The notes: a model not told the origin generated them from the letters alone. A stretch of DNA of 64,000 nt from DASRDR01 sp963812945 [NCBI: uncultured Candidatus Rokubacteria bacterium] (GCA_963812945.1 CAWEXD010000008.1:1798001-1862000); one strand, 5' to 3'; positions 17,046 to 25,040 are shown, numbered from the stretch's first letter. Numbers and translations: made by a program.

Positions 17046-17501
17046 TCAAAAGCGCGCCAGTCGCGGAGGAGAGATCTCGGTCGCGTAGTCCCGAGCCCTG
17101 AAGGACGCCCATGCGCGCCCGGTGACGATCCAGGGATACACCGTCTCGGACTCGAGCTCCGGGCGGCGAAACCAGCGCGCCTCCAGGATCCCCTCTTCCC
17201 GTGCACCATCGGTCGCGCTCACATCGCCCTCCACAGCGTCGCACCCGATCCAGACCTTGCACATCTTGAAGTGAGTAGCCAGGATATCCTCGATCAATAG
17301 CACGGGACCAGGCACGACGCGCAGGCCGGTCTCCTCCAGGGTCTCCCGCACCGCGGCATCCGCGACGGATTCGCGCTCGAGCACGCCGCCACCCGGCGCC
17401 ACGAGATACGTCCCGCCCTCGGGATCGCCGTAGCGCACCAGGAGCATCCGGTCGTCGCGCACCACGATGGCTCCGGCGGCGATCCGGTGAGGCAGGCTCA
17501 T
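17046..17501 (-). CDS. Nudix hydrolase
   Basis: The 151-residue protein starts [20 protein letters not shown]. It carries the Nudix box in the region [20 protein letters not shown] followed by LEETGL, with the conserved RE..EE..G pattern that binds Mg2+ and the diphosphate. Family members hydrolyse nucleoside diphosphates linked to other moieties; the substrate here is unknown. ATG 17501 is chosen over an upstream start that only adds a few unlikely residues and moves toward the tRNA terminator hairpin. It heads the leftward group with acdS. Confidence 0.8.
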   Translation of the reverse strand: MSLPHRIAAGAIVVRDDRMLLVRYGDPEGGTYLVAPGGGVLERESVADAAVRETLEETGLRVVPGPVLLIEDILATHFKMCKVWIGCDAVEGDVSATDGAREEGILEARWFRRPELESETVYPWIVTGRAWASFRARDYATEISPPRLARF

Positions 17502-17525
17502 GGCACCGCACCCAGAAACCACGAA

Positions 17526-17548
17526 CGCGGGGCTTGGCCAACCCCGCG
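17526..17548 (-). terminator. GC hairpin after tRNA-Val
   Basis: CGCGGGG at 17526-17532 pairs perfectly with CCCCGCG at 17542-17548 around a 9-base loop. It lies directly downstream of the leftward tRNA and before the Nudix ATG. It could end the tRNA transcript or act in processing; there is no T-run. Confidence 0.4.
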
Positions 17549-17556
17549 GTTTGAGA

Positions 17557-17632
17557 TGGTGGACGATGCAGGACTTGAACCTGCGACCCCCGGCATGTGA
17601 GGCCGGTGCTCTGCCAACTGAGCTAATCGTCC
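17557..17632 (-). tRNA. tRNA-Val (anticodon CAC)
   Basis: Read leftward, the acceptor GGACGAT pairs with ATCGTCC. The D arm is GCTC/GAGC. The anticodon stem CCGGC/GCCGG encloses the loop CTCACAT, giving anticodon CAC for GTG codons. The T arm GCAGG-TTCAAGT-CCTGC is canonical, and the CCA end is encoded (17557-17559). All stems are perfect. A near-consensus promoter lies just upstream. The gene stands alone between the Nudix gene and the divergent pyrD. Confidence 0.97.
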
Positions 17633-17641
17633 GTGCCTGAA

Positions 17642-17670
17642 ATCCTAGCCACTTGCGGGACTGGCGTCAA
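17642..17670 (-). promoter_or_regulatory. sigma-70-type promoter of tRNA-Val
   Basis: Read leftward, TTGACG (17665-17670), a 17-base spacer and TAGGAT (17642-17647) place the start point a few bases before the tRNA 5' end at 17632. Spacing and match are close to the consensus. Confidence 0.65.
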
Positions 17671-17741
17671 CCGCTCCTCCCTCCGGACGTGCTCGAAAAC
17701 GTGCCCGAAAGCCGCCGGGCCACGCCCATCGCGCGGCGTCA

Positions 17742-17770
17742 TTGCGACGCCGCGGCCGCCATTGTATCCT
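17742..17770 (+). promoter_or_regulatory. candidate promoter of pyrD
   Basis: TTGCGA at 17742-17747, a 17-base spacer and TATCCT at 17765-17770 lie just upstream of the ATG at 17783. Transcription would start only a few bases before the start codon, so the mRNA would be nearly leaderless. Confidence 0.4.
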
Positions 17771-17782
17771 TCCCCGGGCTCG

Positions 17783-18817
17783 ATGCTCCTCCCCGTCGCC
17801 GAGCGCTTCTACCGGATCATCTACGGCGGCCTCCTCTCGCGGCTCCCCGAGGCCACCGCGGTGCGCGTTGGCCAGGCGCTCTTCCGGACGCTCCCGCTGG
17901 CGCCGCTCCGGGCCCTGGCGGTGGACGACTCCCGGCTCGCCGTGGACCTCGCGGGAGTCCGCCTGCCGGGCCCGCTCATCCTGTCGTCCATGTACTACGA
18001 CCTCCGGGTCCTCCGCCGCGCGATGGCCCTCGGCTTCGGCGCGGTGACGACCAAGAGCATCACGAGCGGGCCGCGGCCGGGCCACCCTCCGCCGAACCTC
18101 GTGCGGGTGACGACGGCCGCCGGGCCGGGGCTCGTGAACTGCAACGGTTTCCACAACCCGGGCCTCGACGCCTTTCGTGCGGCGCTGCCGCGTCTCCGCC
18201 ACGAGCGCCCCGTCATCGTGAGCGTCGCCGGCGAGTCTCCGGAGGAGTACCAGCAGCTCGTCGAGGCCCTCGAGCCCCACGGAGACCTCGTCGAGGTGAA
18301 CATCTCCTCGCCCAACACGCGGCTCGTCTACGAGCTGTCCCGCTCCCCGGGCCGTGTCCGCGCGCTCCTCGAGCGGGTTCGCCGAGCGACGCGGAAACCG
18401 GTCGTCGTGAAGCTCTCGCCCGACTACGCGGACGAAAACCGCCGGGCCATCATTCCGGCCGCGCTCGACGCCGGCATCGACGCGGTCAACTTCGGGAACA
18501 CGCGCCGGATCGAGGAGCCCCGCCTTTCCCAGCGCGCGGGCGGACTCTCGGGCCCCGAGCTGTTCCCGGGAGTGCTCGCGATGGTCCGGGAGCTCCGCGG
18601 AACCGTCGGGTCCCGACTGGGAATCATCGCCACCGGCGGAGTGGACACGCCGGCCAAGGCCCTCGCCGCGCTCGAGGCAGGCGCCGACGCGGTGGGCTAC
18701 TTCACCGCGTTCATCACGCGGGGTCCCACGTTTCCCGGCCGGGTTGGCCGGGCGCTGCTCGATACCCTCGAGCGGCGCGGTCTCCGGCGCCTCGCCGATC
18801 TCCGGACGCCGGCCTGA
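17783..18817 (+). CDS. pyrD: dihydroorotate dehydrogenase-like flavoprotein
   Basis: The 344-residue TIM-barrel FMN enzyme oxidises dihydroorotate to orotate in pyrimidine synthesis. Visible motifs are GFGAVTTKSITSGP for FMN contact, VNCNGFHNPGLD for substrate, EVNISSPNTRL with a Ser in the catalytic-base position (as in class 2, quinone-linked enzymes), VVVKLSPDYAD and GIIATGGVDTPAKALAALEA for FMN phosphate. An amphipathic N-terminal stretch fits class 2. However, the loop LILSSMYYDLR differs from the textbook LGLAAGFDKN, so the subclass is uncertain. ATG 17783 is the first start compatible with the domain and sits just after a candidate promoter. A degraded copy of its 3' end lies at 19355-19445. 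Confidence 0.8.
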   Translation: MLLPVAERFYRIIYGGLLSRLPEATAVRVGQALFRTLPLAPLRALAVDDSRLAVDLAGVRLPGPLILSSMYYDLRVLRRAMALGFGAVTTKSITSGPRPGHPPPNLVRVTTAAGPGLVNCNGFHNPGLDAFRAALPRLRHERPVIVSVAGESPEEYQQLVEALEPHGDLVEVNISSPNTRLVYELSRSPGRVRALLERVRRATRKPVVVKLSPDYADENRRAIIPAALDAGIDAVNFGNTRRIEEPRLSQRAGGLSGPELFPGVLAMVRELRGTVGSRLGIIATGGVDTPAKALAALEAGADAVGYFTAFITRGPTFPGRVGRALLDTLERRGLRRLADLRTPA

Positions 18818-18887
18818 TTAGCCCGGCCGGCCGGCTGGCTGGCGTCCGCTCCCGGCTCCCTGGTACGGTCGATCATCGTGAGGGTGG

Positions 18888-19331
18888 TTGCCACGGAAAG
18901 GCGGATTCGGTGCGCCTCGTGACCGCCGGGACCGCCGCGAGTGGGTCTGGCTCGAGCCGGAAACGCCGGCGGAGGCGACAGCCCTTCGGGACTGCGTCGC
19001 CCAGGGCGAGTTTGCGAATGGCCGCGGGAGTGAGGCGATCCCGAGGCTTCGTGCCCTGTCGGTACGGCTGGGGTACCCGGTCCCGGACCCGGCGCGCTCC
19101 GCGCCCGCGTGCCTGGTGATCGTGCGGCGCGGCGAGGACGATCTCTTCGCCCGGATGACCGCCATCGTGCGGGACGGCGTCCCGGTGATATGGGATCGGC
19201 GCCACGGCGAGCGTCGGGCGACCGACCGCTCGGCGACGCCCGACCGCCGCCGCCACGACCGCCGGCAGCGGACCCCGGAGACTTCGGACACGCAGAGCGT
19301 CCAGGTGGTGCCCATCCACGCCGACTCCTGA
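18888..19331 (+). CDS. small charged protein of unknown function
   Basis: The 147-residue product is not recognised. The middle has CLVIVRRGEDDLFARMTAIV and VPVIWDRRHGERRATD, and the C-terminal part is dominated by Arg/Asp repeats (DRRRHDRRQR), likely disordered and possibly nucleic-acid binding. The first start after the upstream in-frame stop is TTG at 18888, which is weak, so the true start may differ. It lies between pyrD and a decayed pyrD tail, so it may have arrived with that duplication. Confidence 0.45.
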   Translation: MPRKGGFGAPRDRRDRREWVWLEPETPAEATALRDCVAQGEFANGRGSEAIPRLRALSVRLGYPVPDPARSAPACLVIVRRGEDDLFARMTAIVRDGVPVIWDRRHGERRATDRSATPDRRRHDRRQRTPETSDTQSVQVVPIHADS

Positions 19332-19354
19332 AGGCGATCCGCGCACGCTGGAAT

Positions 19355-19445
19355 CGGGCCGCGGCGTTTCCGCGCGGATCGGCCGGGCGCTGCTCGACAC
19401 CCTCAAGCGGTGAGCCTCCGGCGGCTCGCCGATCTCCGGGCGCCA
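19355..19445 (+). pseudogene. decayed duplicate of the pyrD 3' end
   Basis: The segment beginning near CGTTTCCGCGCGGATCGGCC and running through GGGCGCTGCTCGACACCCTC to CGCCGATCTCCGGGCGCCAG aligns almost base for base with the last 25-30 codons of pyrD (about 18725-18815), with a one-base deletion and a new stop. No upstream part of pyrD is present. It is a remnant, not a gene. Confidence 0.65.
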
Positions 19446-19536
19446 GTCCAACCGCGTGCCGGCGCGGCTGGCGCTGGGATCGGCTTCGCGGTACGGTCAG
19501 ACGGGCGCCCACGGGCGAACCCGACGAAAGGACACC

Positions 19537-20523
19537 ATGGCGGACCGTGGCTTCACGCTCGTCCTCGGCCTGGGCCTCCTCCTCGCCGCGCCCCTCCTGG
19601 TGGAAGGGCAGCCGGCGGGGAAGGTCTACCGGATCGGCGTGCTCAGCCCCGGGTCTCCCGAAGGCTCGTCGGCCGAAATCGCGTTACTCCGGGAAGGACT
19701 CCGGGAGCTCGGGCACGTCGAGGGCCAGAACATCCGTGTCGAGTGGCACTTCGCCGCCGGCAGCAATAAGCGGCTGCCCGCGCTCGCGGCCGAGCTCGTC
19801 GCCGGGAAGTTCGACGTGATCTTCGCGATCAATAGCCCGGCGGCCCTGGCGGCCAAGAGCGCGACGAGCACGATCCCCATCGTGTTCGTCAGATCGGGCG
19901 ATCCCGTCGCGAGCGGGCTCGTCCCGAGCCTGGCGCGGCCCGGAGGGAACGTGACGGGCCTGGCCTCGTTCGTGGCCGACATGAGCGGCAAGCGGCTGGA
20001 GCTGCTGAAGGAAGTCATACCTCGCCTCTCCCGGGTCGCGGTCCTTTGGAACGCCCCGAGCAAGGGCTCGGAAATCGTGTTCGTCGAGTTGAAGGCGGCG
20101 GGTCCCCTCCTGGGCCTGCAGATCCTGGACGCCGGTGTGAGGGGGGCGAACGAGCTGCCCGGCGCCTTCGAAGGTGCGGTCAAGGGGCGCGCCAGCGCGA
20201 TGATCTTGATCGATGACCTTGCGATCGGCTCATACCAGACGCAGATCCTCGAGCTGGCGGCGAAGCACCGGCTGGGGGTCGCCTCCATCTACTCGGAGTT
20301 CGCCCACGCCGGGGGGCTCATGGCCTACGGGCCGAGCTTGTCCGACACGTATCGGCGTGCGGCGACCCACGTCGATCGGATCCTCAAGGGCGCCAAGCCG
20401 GGCGATCTCCCGGTCGAGCGGCCCACGAAGTTCGATCTCGTGGTCAACCTGAGGACCGCGAAGACGCTCGGGCTGACGATCCCGCCGTCGGTCCTGGCCC
20501 GGGCGGACGAGACCATCCGGTGA
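19537..20523 (+). CDS. ABC-type substrate-binding protein (PF04392-like), orphan
   Basis: The 328-residue periplasmic protein begins MADRGFTLVLGLGLLLAAPL, with a signal peptide ending near VEGQPAGK. The body matches the family of ABC substrate-binding proteins: YRIGVLSPGSPEGSS, FRELGHVEGQN-like LRELGHVEGQNIRVEWHFAA, FVRSGDPVASGLVPSLARPG and VTGLASF. Known relatives bind tryptophan or other small ligands, but ligand specificity is not predictable. GAAAGGA is the RBS. No permease or ATPase is adjacent, which is common for this family in Rokubacteria-like genomes (general knowledge). Confidence 0.8.
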   Translation: MADRGFTLVLGLGLLLAAPLLVEGQPAGKVYRIGVLSPGSPEGSSAEIALLREGLRELGHVEGQNIRVEWHFAAGSNKRLPALAAELVAGKFDVIFAINSPAALAAKSATSTIPIVFVRSGDPVASGLVPSLARPGGNVTGLASFVADMSGKRLELLKEVIPRLSRVAVLWNAPSKGSEIVFVELKAAGPLLGLQILDAGVRGANELPGAFEGAVKGRASAMILIDDLAIGSYQTQILELAAKHRLGVASIYSEFAHAGGLMAYGPSLSDTYRRAATHVDRILKGAKPGDLPVERPTKFDLVVNLRTAKTLGLTIPPSVLARADETIR

Positions 20524-20548
20524 CGGCGCCCGGCGGGCGAGATGCCCC

Positions 20549-20854
20549 TCAGCGCGCCACGGCCACGCGCGCTCGCAGCGGTCGCGGAAGAGGCGCGATG
20601 TCGGAGCGGCGGACCGTGACGTCCGCGTAGGGCGCGAGCGGCAGCGAGGCGGCGAGCGCGCGGGCGTCGGCCTCCGACGAGACGTCGACGAGGAGCGTGC
20701 CGCCGGGCACCGAGACGGGGCGGCCGTAGGCGAGCGCGACGCCCGAGGCGACCCAGCCGAGGACCATCTCCCATTCCTGCACGGCGAGGTCGAAGTACTC
20801 CGCCGGTGAGAGCCCGCACGCCGGCCTGAGCCGGCCTTCGATCAGGAACCGCAT
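20549..20854 (-). CDS. muconolactone-isomerase-like small protein
   Basis: The 101-residue protein starts MRFLIEGRLRPACGLSPAEY and contains a ferredoxin-like alternation (VALAYGRPVSVPGGTLLVDV, then SEADARALAASLPLAPYADV). This fits the muconolactone delta-isomerase/YciI fold, usually a small dimeric alpha+beta barrel. Catabolic genes for muconate are absent nearby, so a catabolic role is not supported. It is the last gene of the radC side of the leftward block, 71 bp after radC. Confidence 0.5.
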   Translation of the reverse strand: MRFLIEGRLRPACGLSPAEYFDLAVQEWEMVLGWVASGVALAYGRPVSVPGGTLLVDVSSEADARALAASLPLAPYADVTVRRSDIAPLPRPLRARVAVAR

Positions 20855-20925
20855 GGCACGCGCCTCCTCTTGGCCCTCTGTTGGGGCCTCTCCTGGCCGC
20901 TCTCGATGCGTGGTGCCGCCGGCCG

Positions 20926-21615
20926 TCAGATGAGCCCGCGCTGCGCGAGGCTCACGTGGCTGCCGCGGCCGATGATGACGTGGTCGTGGATGCGAAGCCC
21001 CAGGAGCCGCGCGCCTTCCACCAGCTGGCGCGTGAGGTGGACGTCCTCCTTCGACGGCGTGGGGTCTCCGGACGGGTGGTTGTGGACGAGGATCAGATGA
21101 GCCGTGGCCTCGAGGATGGCGGTGCGAAACACCTCGCGCGGGTGGACGATCGAGGCCGAGAGGCTGCCCTCCGACACCTGAACGTCCCGGAGGAGGCCAT
21201 TCTGACTGTCCAGGAGGGCGACGCGGAAGACCTCTTTCTTCTTGCCCTCGAGGCCGGGACCGAAGTAGCCCGCGACCTCCTCCGGGCTCGAGAGCCGCAC
21301 GCGCCCGCCGTTCGGCCGCGAGCGGAGCCGCCGCGAGAGCTCGATCGCCGCGCCGAGGCGCACCGCCTTGGCGATGCCGAGGCCGCCGACCCACGCGAGC
21401 TCCTGCACCTCCCGGTCGGCGAGCGCCGCGAGGGAGCCGAAGGCGGCCAGGAGAGCCTGGGCCTGATCGAGCGCCGTCTGCCCGGGGCCACCGGTTCCGA
21501 GGAGCAGCGCGAGACACTCGGCATCGCTGAGCGCGTCGGCGCCCTTCGTGAGGAAACGCTCTCGCGGCCGGTCCTCGGGAGGCCACTCACGGATCGAAGG
21601 ACGCTGGTCGCTCAT
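20926..21615 (-). CDS. radC: RadC/UPF0758 JAMM-domain protein
   Basis: The 229-residue protein has an N-terminal helix-hairpin-helix-like region (AWVGGLGIAKAVRLGAAIEL) and a C-terminal JAMM metal site. Its motif HNHPSGDPTPSKED (His178, His180, Asp191) binds zinc. The family is associated with DNA repair or mobile elements, but its biochemical role is unsettled. ATG 21615 (MSDQRPSIREWPPEDRPRER) is the usual start; an extension of six codons is unlikely. Confidence 0.9.
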   Translation of the reverse strand: MSDQRPSIREWPPEDRPRERFLTKGADALSDAECLALLLGTGGPGQTALDQAQALLAAFGSLAALADREVQELAWVGGLGIAKAVRLGAAIELSRRLRSRPNGGRVRLSSPEEVAGYFGPGLEGKKKEVFRVALLDSQNGLLRDVQVSEGSLSASIVHPREVFRTAILEATAHLILVHNHPSGDPTPSKEDVHLTRQLVEGARLLGLRIHDHVIIGRGSHVSLAQRGLI

Positions 21616-21782
21616 GCCCGGGTCGCAGAGCAACGGCGATGCCAGGAGGCGCGCCGCGCGTCGAATCCGGATCGGCGCGAGGTTAGAAGCCGTGGAGCGC
21701 GGAGGACGCCGAGACGCCCGTATCCGCCGGTGGACGGATGGGAGTCTCCGGCGTCACGGGGCTCGGCCTGCCGGGAGAAACC

Positions 21783-22268
21783 TCAGACGGAGGCCAGCCA
21801 GCCCGGAGGCGCCCCTTCGATCTCGACGGTCCGCGGCTCGTCGCCCGCGCCCTGGATCCGGACGCGCACGGTGCGGACCGGGAGCAGCGGCTCCGCCCTC
21901 TCCGCCCACTCGATCGCGGTGACACCCTCGCCCCCCATCAGCTCCGCGAGACCGAGCGCGCGGATCGCGTCGACGCTCTCGGTGCGGTAGAGATCCACGT
22001 GGTAGAGCGGGAGGCGGCCGGCGTGCTCGGCGATCATGACGAATGTCGGGCTGGTCACGGGGCCTTCGACGCCGAGCCCCGCGGCGAGACCCTGGATGAA
22101 GCACGTCTTGCCCGCGCCCAGGTCACCGCTGAGCGCGATGACCGTGCCAGGCGTCACGCACCGGGCGATCCCTGCCGCGAGCGCCCGGGTCGCCTCGGCG
22201 CTCGGGCACGTCACGGTGACGGCCTCGCGAGCCGGCGCGGGGCCGGCGGCCGCCCGGGGGCCGCTCAC
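21783..22268 (-). CDS. tsaE: tRNA threonylcarbamoyladenosine synthesis ATPase TsaE
   Basis: The 161-residue ATPase supports t6A37 formation with TsaB, TsaC and TsaD. Walker A is SGDLGAGKTCFIQG (residues 47-60), followed by VTSPTFVMIAEH, LYHVDLYR and AIEWAERAE, all family blocks. The GTG at 22268 is chosen because GAGGG lies seven bases upstream; longer frames overlap nnrDE. A GTG at 22214 would trim 18 residues. It follows nnrDE by 37 bases, a frequent neighbour in bacteria. Confidence 0.85.
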   Translation of the reverse strand: MSGPRAAAGPAPAREAVTVTCPSAEATRALAAGIARCVTPGTVIALSGDLGAGKTCFIQGLAAGLGVEGPVTSPTFVMIAEHAGRLPLYHVDLYRTESVDAIRALGLAELMGGEGVTAIEWAERAEPLLPVRTVRVRIQGAGDEPRTVEIEGAPPGWLASV

Positions 22269-22305
22269 GGGGCTACCCTCGCCCGACGCTGGGCTGATCG
22301 GACGG

Positions 22306-23883
22306 TCACGCGCGACCCGCCTCGAGAACCCGCCGGATGGCCGCCGGCAGGCTGCCGGCCACGTCTCCCGCGACGAGGCCAGCCTGGCCGCGCGTCTCCG
22401 CCGCAATGTCGCCGGCCAGCCCATGGAGATACACGGCCGCGCGCAGCGCGTCGATCGGCGCCACGCCTTGGGCCAGGAGCCCGCCGACGATCCCCGTGAG
22501 CACGTCACCCGTACCACCAGTCGCCATCCCGGGATTGCCAGTCGGGTTCAGGGCCACCTCGCCGTCGGGAGCCGCCACCACGGTCCGCGCCCCCTTGAGC
22601 GCCACGACGGCGCCGCTCTCGGCGGCGAGGCGGCGCGCGCTACCGATCCGGTCGGCCTGCACGTCCGCGATCCCGCAGCCGAGGAGCCGGGCCGCCTCGC
22701 CGGGATGCGGCGTGAGGAGGCGGGGCGCAGGGGCATCGCGGCAGAGACCGGCGCGGCCCGCCAGAGCCGTCAGCGCGTCCGCGTCCACCACCATCGGGCG
22801 CTCGACGTCCCGCACCAGGGTCCGGACCGCGGCCTGTGTCTCCGGGTCGAGCCCGATCCCCGGGCCGAGCGCCACGGCATCCATGCGCGCCAGGAGCTCG
22901 ACGACCCGCTCGACGGCCTTGGCCGAGATCGTCCGGGCTGCCGTCTCGGGCAGGGGCTCCGTCATCGCCTCCGACAGCTGGGCCGCCACCACCGGCTGTT
23001 GCGAGCCCGGCGTCGCGCACGTGACGAGGCCCGTTCCCGAGCGCAGAGCGCCGAGGCACGCGAGGACCGCCGCGCCCGTCTTGCCGACGGAGCCCGCGAC
23101 GACAAGGAGGTGCCCGTAGCGTCCCTTGTGCGCGTCGTGGGGCCGGACGGGGAGCGCGGCCGTCGCGTCGGCCACCTCGAGGAGGCCCGTCGGGATGCCC
23201 TCCGCCAGCCACGCGCGGGGCACACCCAGGTCGGCGATCTCGATCCGGCCCGCGTGCGCGACCCCGGCTGGCAGGAAGAGCCCGAGCTTCGGCAGCCCGA
23301 ACGTCACGGTCAGGACGGCACGAACGACCGGGCCGGCGGGAACCTCGCCATCGGAGGGAAGCCCCGAAGGCAGGTCCAGCGCGCAGACGGGCCGATCCGC
23401 GGACCCGGAAGCGTTGATGGCCTCGATCGCCGCCGCGACCGGGCCCGTCGCCGGCCCGCGCGCGCCGGTCCCCAGCAGAGCGTCGACGACGATGTCGGCG
23501 GCCCTGAGCTCCTCGGCCATGCGCTCGAAGGCGGGTCCGGCGGCCTCCGGGGCCTCGGCGACGGCCTCGCCGGCGCGCTGAAGGGCGTCGAGGTTCACGC
23601 GAGCGTCCCCCCGCACCTCGCCGACGCGTCCCACGAGCCACGCGAAGATCCGCGCCCCACGCCCGAGCAGGTGGCGTGCCACGACGAAGCCGTCGCCGCC
23701 GTTGTTCCCCTTCCCGCACACGACGGCAACGCGCCGGCCCCGGACCGCGCCCAGCACGCGCTCGAGCGCGTCGGCAGCCCCGCGCCCGGCGTTCTCCATG
23801 AGGACCAAGCTCGGCACGCCGTAGCGCTCGGTCGCGCGCCGGTCGGCTCGCCGCATCTCCTCGGCCGTGGCCAGTGGGATCAC
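22306..23883 (-). CDS. nnrD: bifunctional NAD(P)HX epimerase / ADP-dependent dehydratase
   Basis: The 525-residue protein repairs hydrated NADH and NADPH. The N-terminal YjeF_N domain (residues about 1-210) has VLMENAGRGAADALE and CGKGNNGGDGFVVARHLLGR, the S/R epimerase. The C-terminal YjeF_C kinase-like domain has KGRYGHLLVVAGSVGKTGAA, ALGPGIGLDPE, LTPHPGEAARLLG, ALKGARTVVA and NPTGNPGMATGGTGDVLTGI, the ADP/dehydratase site. GTG 23883 (VIPLATAEEMRRADRRATER) is preferred because further upstream codons enter acpS. It is transcribed with acpS and tsaE. Confidence 0.9.
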   Translation of the reverse strand: MIPLATAEEMRRADRRATERYGVPSLVLMENAGRGAADALERVLGAVRGRRVAVVCGKGNNGGDGFVVARHLLGRGARIFAWLVGRVGEVRGDARVNLDALQRAGEAVAEAPEAAGPAFERMAEELRAADIVVDALLGTGARGPATGPVAAAIEAINASGSADRPVCALDLPSGLPSDGEVPAGPVVRAVLTVTFGLPKLGLFLPAGVAHAGRIEIADLGVPRAWLAEGIPTGLLEVADATAALPVRPHDAHKGRYGHLLVVAGSVGKTGAAVLACLGALRSGTGLVTCATPGSQQPVVAAQLSEAMTEPLPETAARTISAKAVERVVELLARMDAVALGPGIGLDPETQAAVRTLVRDVERPMVVDADALTALAGRAGLCRDAPAPRLLTPHPGEAARLLGCGIADVQADRIGSARRLAAESGAVVALKGARTVVAAPDGEVALNPTGNPGMATGGTGDVLTGIVGGLLAQGVAPIDALRAAVYLHGLAGDIAAETRGQAGLVAGDVAGSLPAAIRRVLEAGRA

Positions 23884-23917
23884 GGACGGGCGCTCCGCCG
23901 CGTGCCGCGATCCGGTC

Positions 23918-24304
23918 TCACGCGCCCTCTCCCTCGGCCAGGACCTGCGCCACGGCCAGCCCACCGTCGTGGGTCAGGGAGACGTGAAGCCTGCTGATCC
24001 CCCGAGCCTCTCCGAGCTCCGCCGTCCGCCCGGACAGGGCCAGGGTCGGCCGCTGGCCTCGCGCCCGGCGCACCTCCATCTCGCGCCAGCGCACCCCCAT
24101 CGACAGTCCCGTGCCGAGCGCCTTCAGCGTGGCCTCTTTCGCGGCAAACCGGGCCGCCAGATGCTCGGCGGGATCGCGACGGGCGTGCGCATACGCGAGC
24201 TCCTCGTCGGTGAACACGCGCCGGAGGAAGCGATCCTGCCAGCGCTCCATCAGGCGCCGGACCCGCGCGATCTCGACGATGTCGATGCCGATCCCGAGGA
24301 CCAA
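23918..24304 (-). CDS. acpS: holo-[acyl-carrier-protein] synthase
   Basis: The 128-residue phosphopantetheinyl transferase activates ACP for fatty-acid synthesis. GIGIDIVEIARV holds the Mg2+-binding Asp8 and ARFAAKEATLKALGTG the conserved Lys-Glu pair (Lys56, Glu57). VSLTHDGGLAVAQVL is the C-terminal strand. The start is TTG at 24304, with GGAGG six bases upstream; the longer in-frame alternative runs into a C-rich repeat and is unlikely. A 71-76 bp tandem repeat begins directly upstream. Confidence 0.9.
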   Translation of the reverse strand: MVLGIGIDIVEIARVRRLMERWQDRFLRRVFTDEELAYAHARRDPAEHLAARFAAKEATLKALGTGLSMGVRWREMEVRRARGQRPTLALSGRTAELGEARGISRLHVSLTHDGGLAVAQVLAEGEGA

Positions 24305-24309
24305 TTGGA

Positions 24310-24366
24310 TCCTCCCCCACCCCCGACCCCTCCCCCCCACCGGGGGGAGGGGCGCCTATCCTCGCT
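24310..24366. repeat. C-rich tract with a CCTCCCC/GGGGAGG inverted repeat
   Basis: A C-run region (CCCCCACCCCCGACCCC) is followed by CCTCCCCCCC-ACC-GGGGGGAGGGG, an inverted repeat with a short loop. It sits between acpS and the tandem repeat and could be a terminator for the upstream leftward gene or a mobile repeat end. Confidence 0.45.
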
Positions 24367-24605
24367 GCTGCGGCCTGGCCCGCGGGGGCCCGCTCACCCG
24401 AGGCCGCCCCAACCACCAGGAGGCGCCTCTCCTCGCTGCTGCGGCCTGGCCCGCGGGGGCCTGCCCACCCGAGGCCACGCCAACCACCAGGAGGCGGGGC
24501 GCCTCTCCTCGCTGCTGCGGCCCGGCCCGCGGGGGCGCGCTCACCCGAGGCCGCCCCAACCACCAGGAGGCGGGGCGCCTCTCCTCGCTGCTGCGACCCG
24601 GCCCG
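24352..24605. repeat. tandem repeat, about 3.4 copies, unit 71-76 bp
   Basis: Copies begin at 24352, 24423, 24499 and 24575, each with GCGCCTCTCCTCGCTGCTGC (first copy GCGCCTATC), then CCCGCGGGGGC, CACCCGAGGCC and CAACCACCAGGAGGCG. Spacing is 71, 76 and 76; the first unit lacks a GGCGG segment. The last copy stops after GGCCCGCGG. No open frame or promoter is shared by the copies. Confidence 0.85.
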
Positions 24606-24626
24606 CGGCAAGCCCGGCCCCGGAGA

Positions 24627-25040
24627 TCAGCTCGGGGTCGCGCGGATCCGGTCGAGGAGGGCGCGTACTGCCGCCCCGTCATCCTCGAGCGGGCTCCAGC
24701 GCCCGTCCCGGAAGCCTTCGAGCACGACGTCGGCCGTGACGCGCGTCACCAGGCGCGCCGTGGCCTCGACGCGGACAGTGACGCGCTCCGCCACACGCTC
24801 GACGCCGAGCTCGTCGGGCCGCGGCGCCCGCTCCACGCGCGCCGTCTCGATGACCCCGTCGCTCGCGCGGGCCAGCGGGTAGTCCTGGAGGGCGCGGAGG
24901 ACCCGGTCCCAGACGCTCTCGTACGGGACGTCGAACACGACGAGCCGCTGACCGGCGGCCTCACCGGTCATCGCGCCCCCGAGGAGCAGCGCCAGCACCG
25001 CGGCGACGGTACGAATCCATGGCCCCACGCGAGCGCTCAT
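24627..25040 (-). CDS. secreted protein of unknown function
   Basis: The 137-residue protein starts MSARVGPWIRTVAAVLALLL with a signal peptide ending near GEAAG. The mature part (LVVFDVPYESVWDRVLRALQ, then VTVRVEATARLVTRVTADVV) looks like a small alpha/beta periplasmic fold. No cysteine lipobox is seen. Its ATG overlaps the stop of the metalloprotease-like lipoprotein by four bases, so they are co-translated. Confidence 0.6.
   Translation of the reverse strand: MSARVGPWIRTVAAVLALLLGGAMTGEAAGQRLVVFDVPYESVWDRVLRALQDYPLARASDGVIETARVERAPRPDELGVERVAERVTVRVEATARLVTRVTADVVLEGFRDGRWSPLEDDGAAVRALLDRIRATPS

Noticed and set aside
16010-17209. D-cysteine desulfhydrase as the product name
   Set aside because: The Tyr/Glu and Leu residues at the substrate site match ACC deaminase, so the narrower name was chosen.
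19332-19536. A functional second pyrD
   Set aside because: Only the last part of pyrD is present, with a stop and a frame change, so it is a remnant.
24352-24605. CRISPR array
   Set aside because: The repeats are directly joined, without unique spacers of constant length, and no cas genes are present.
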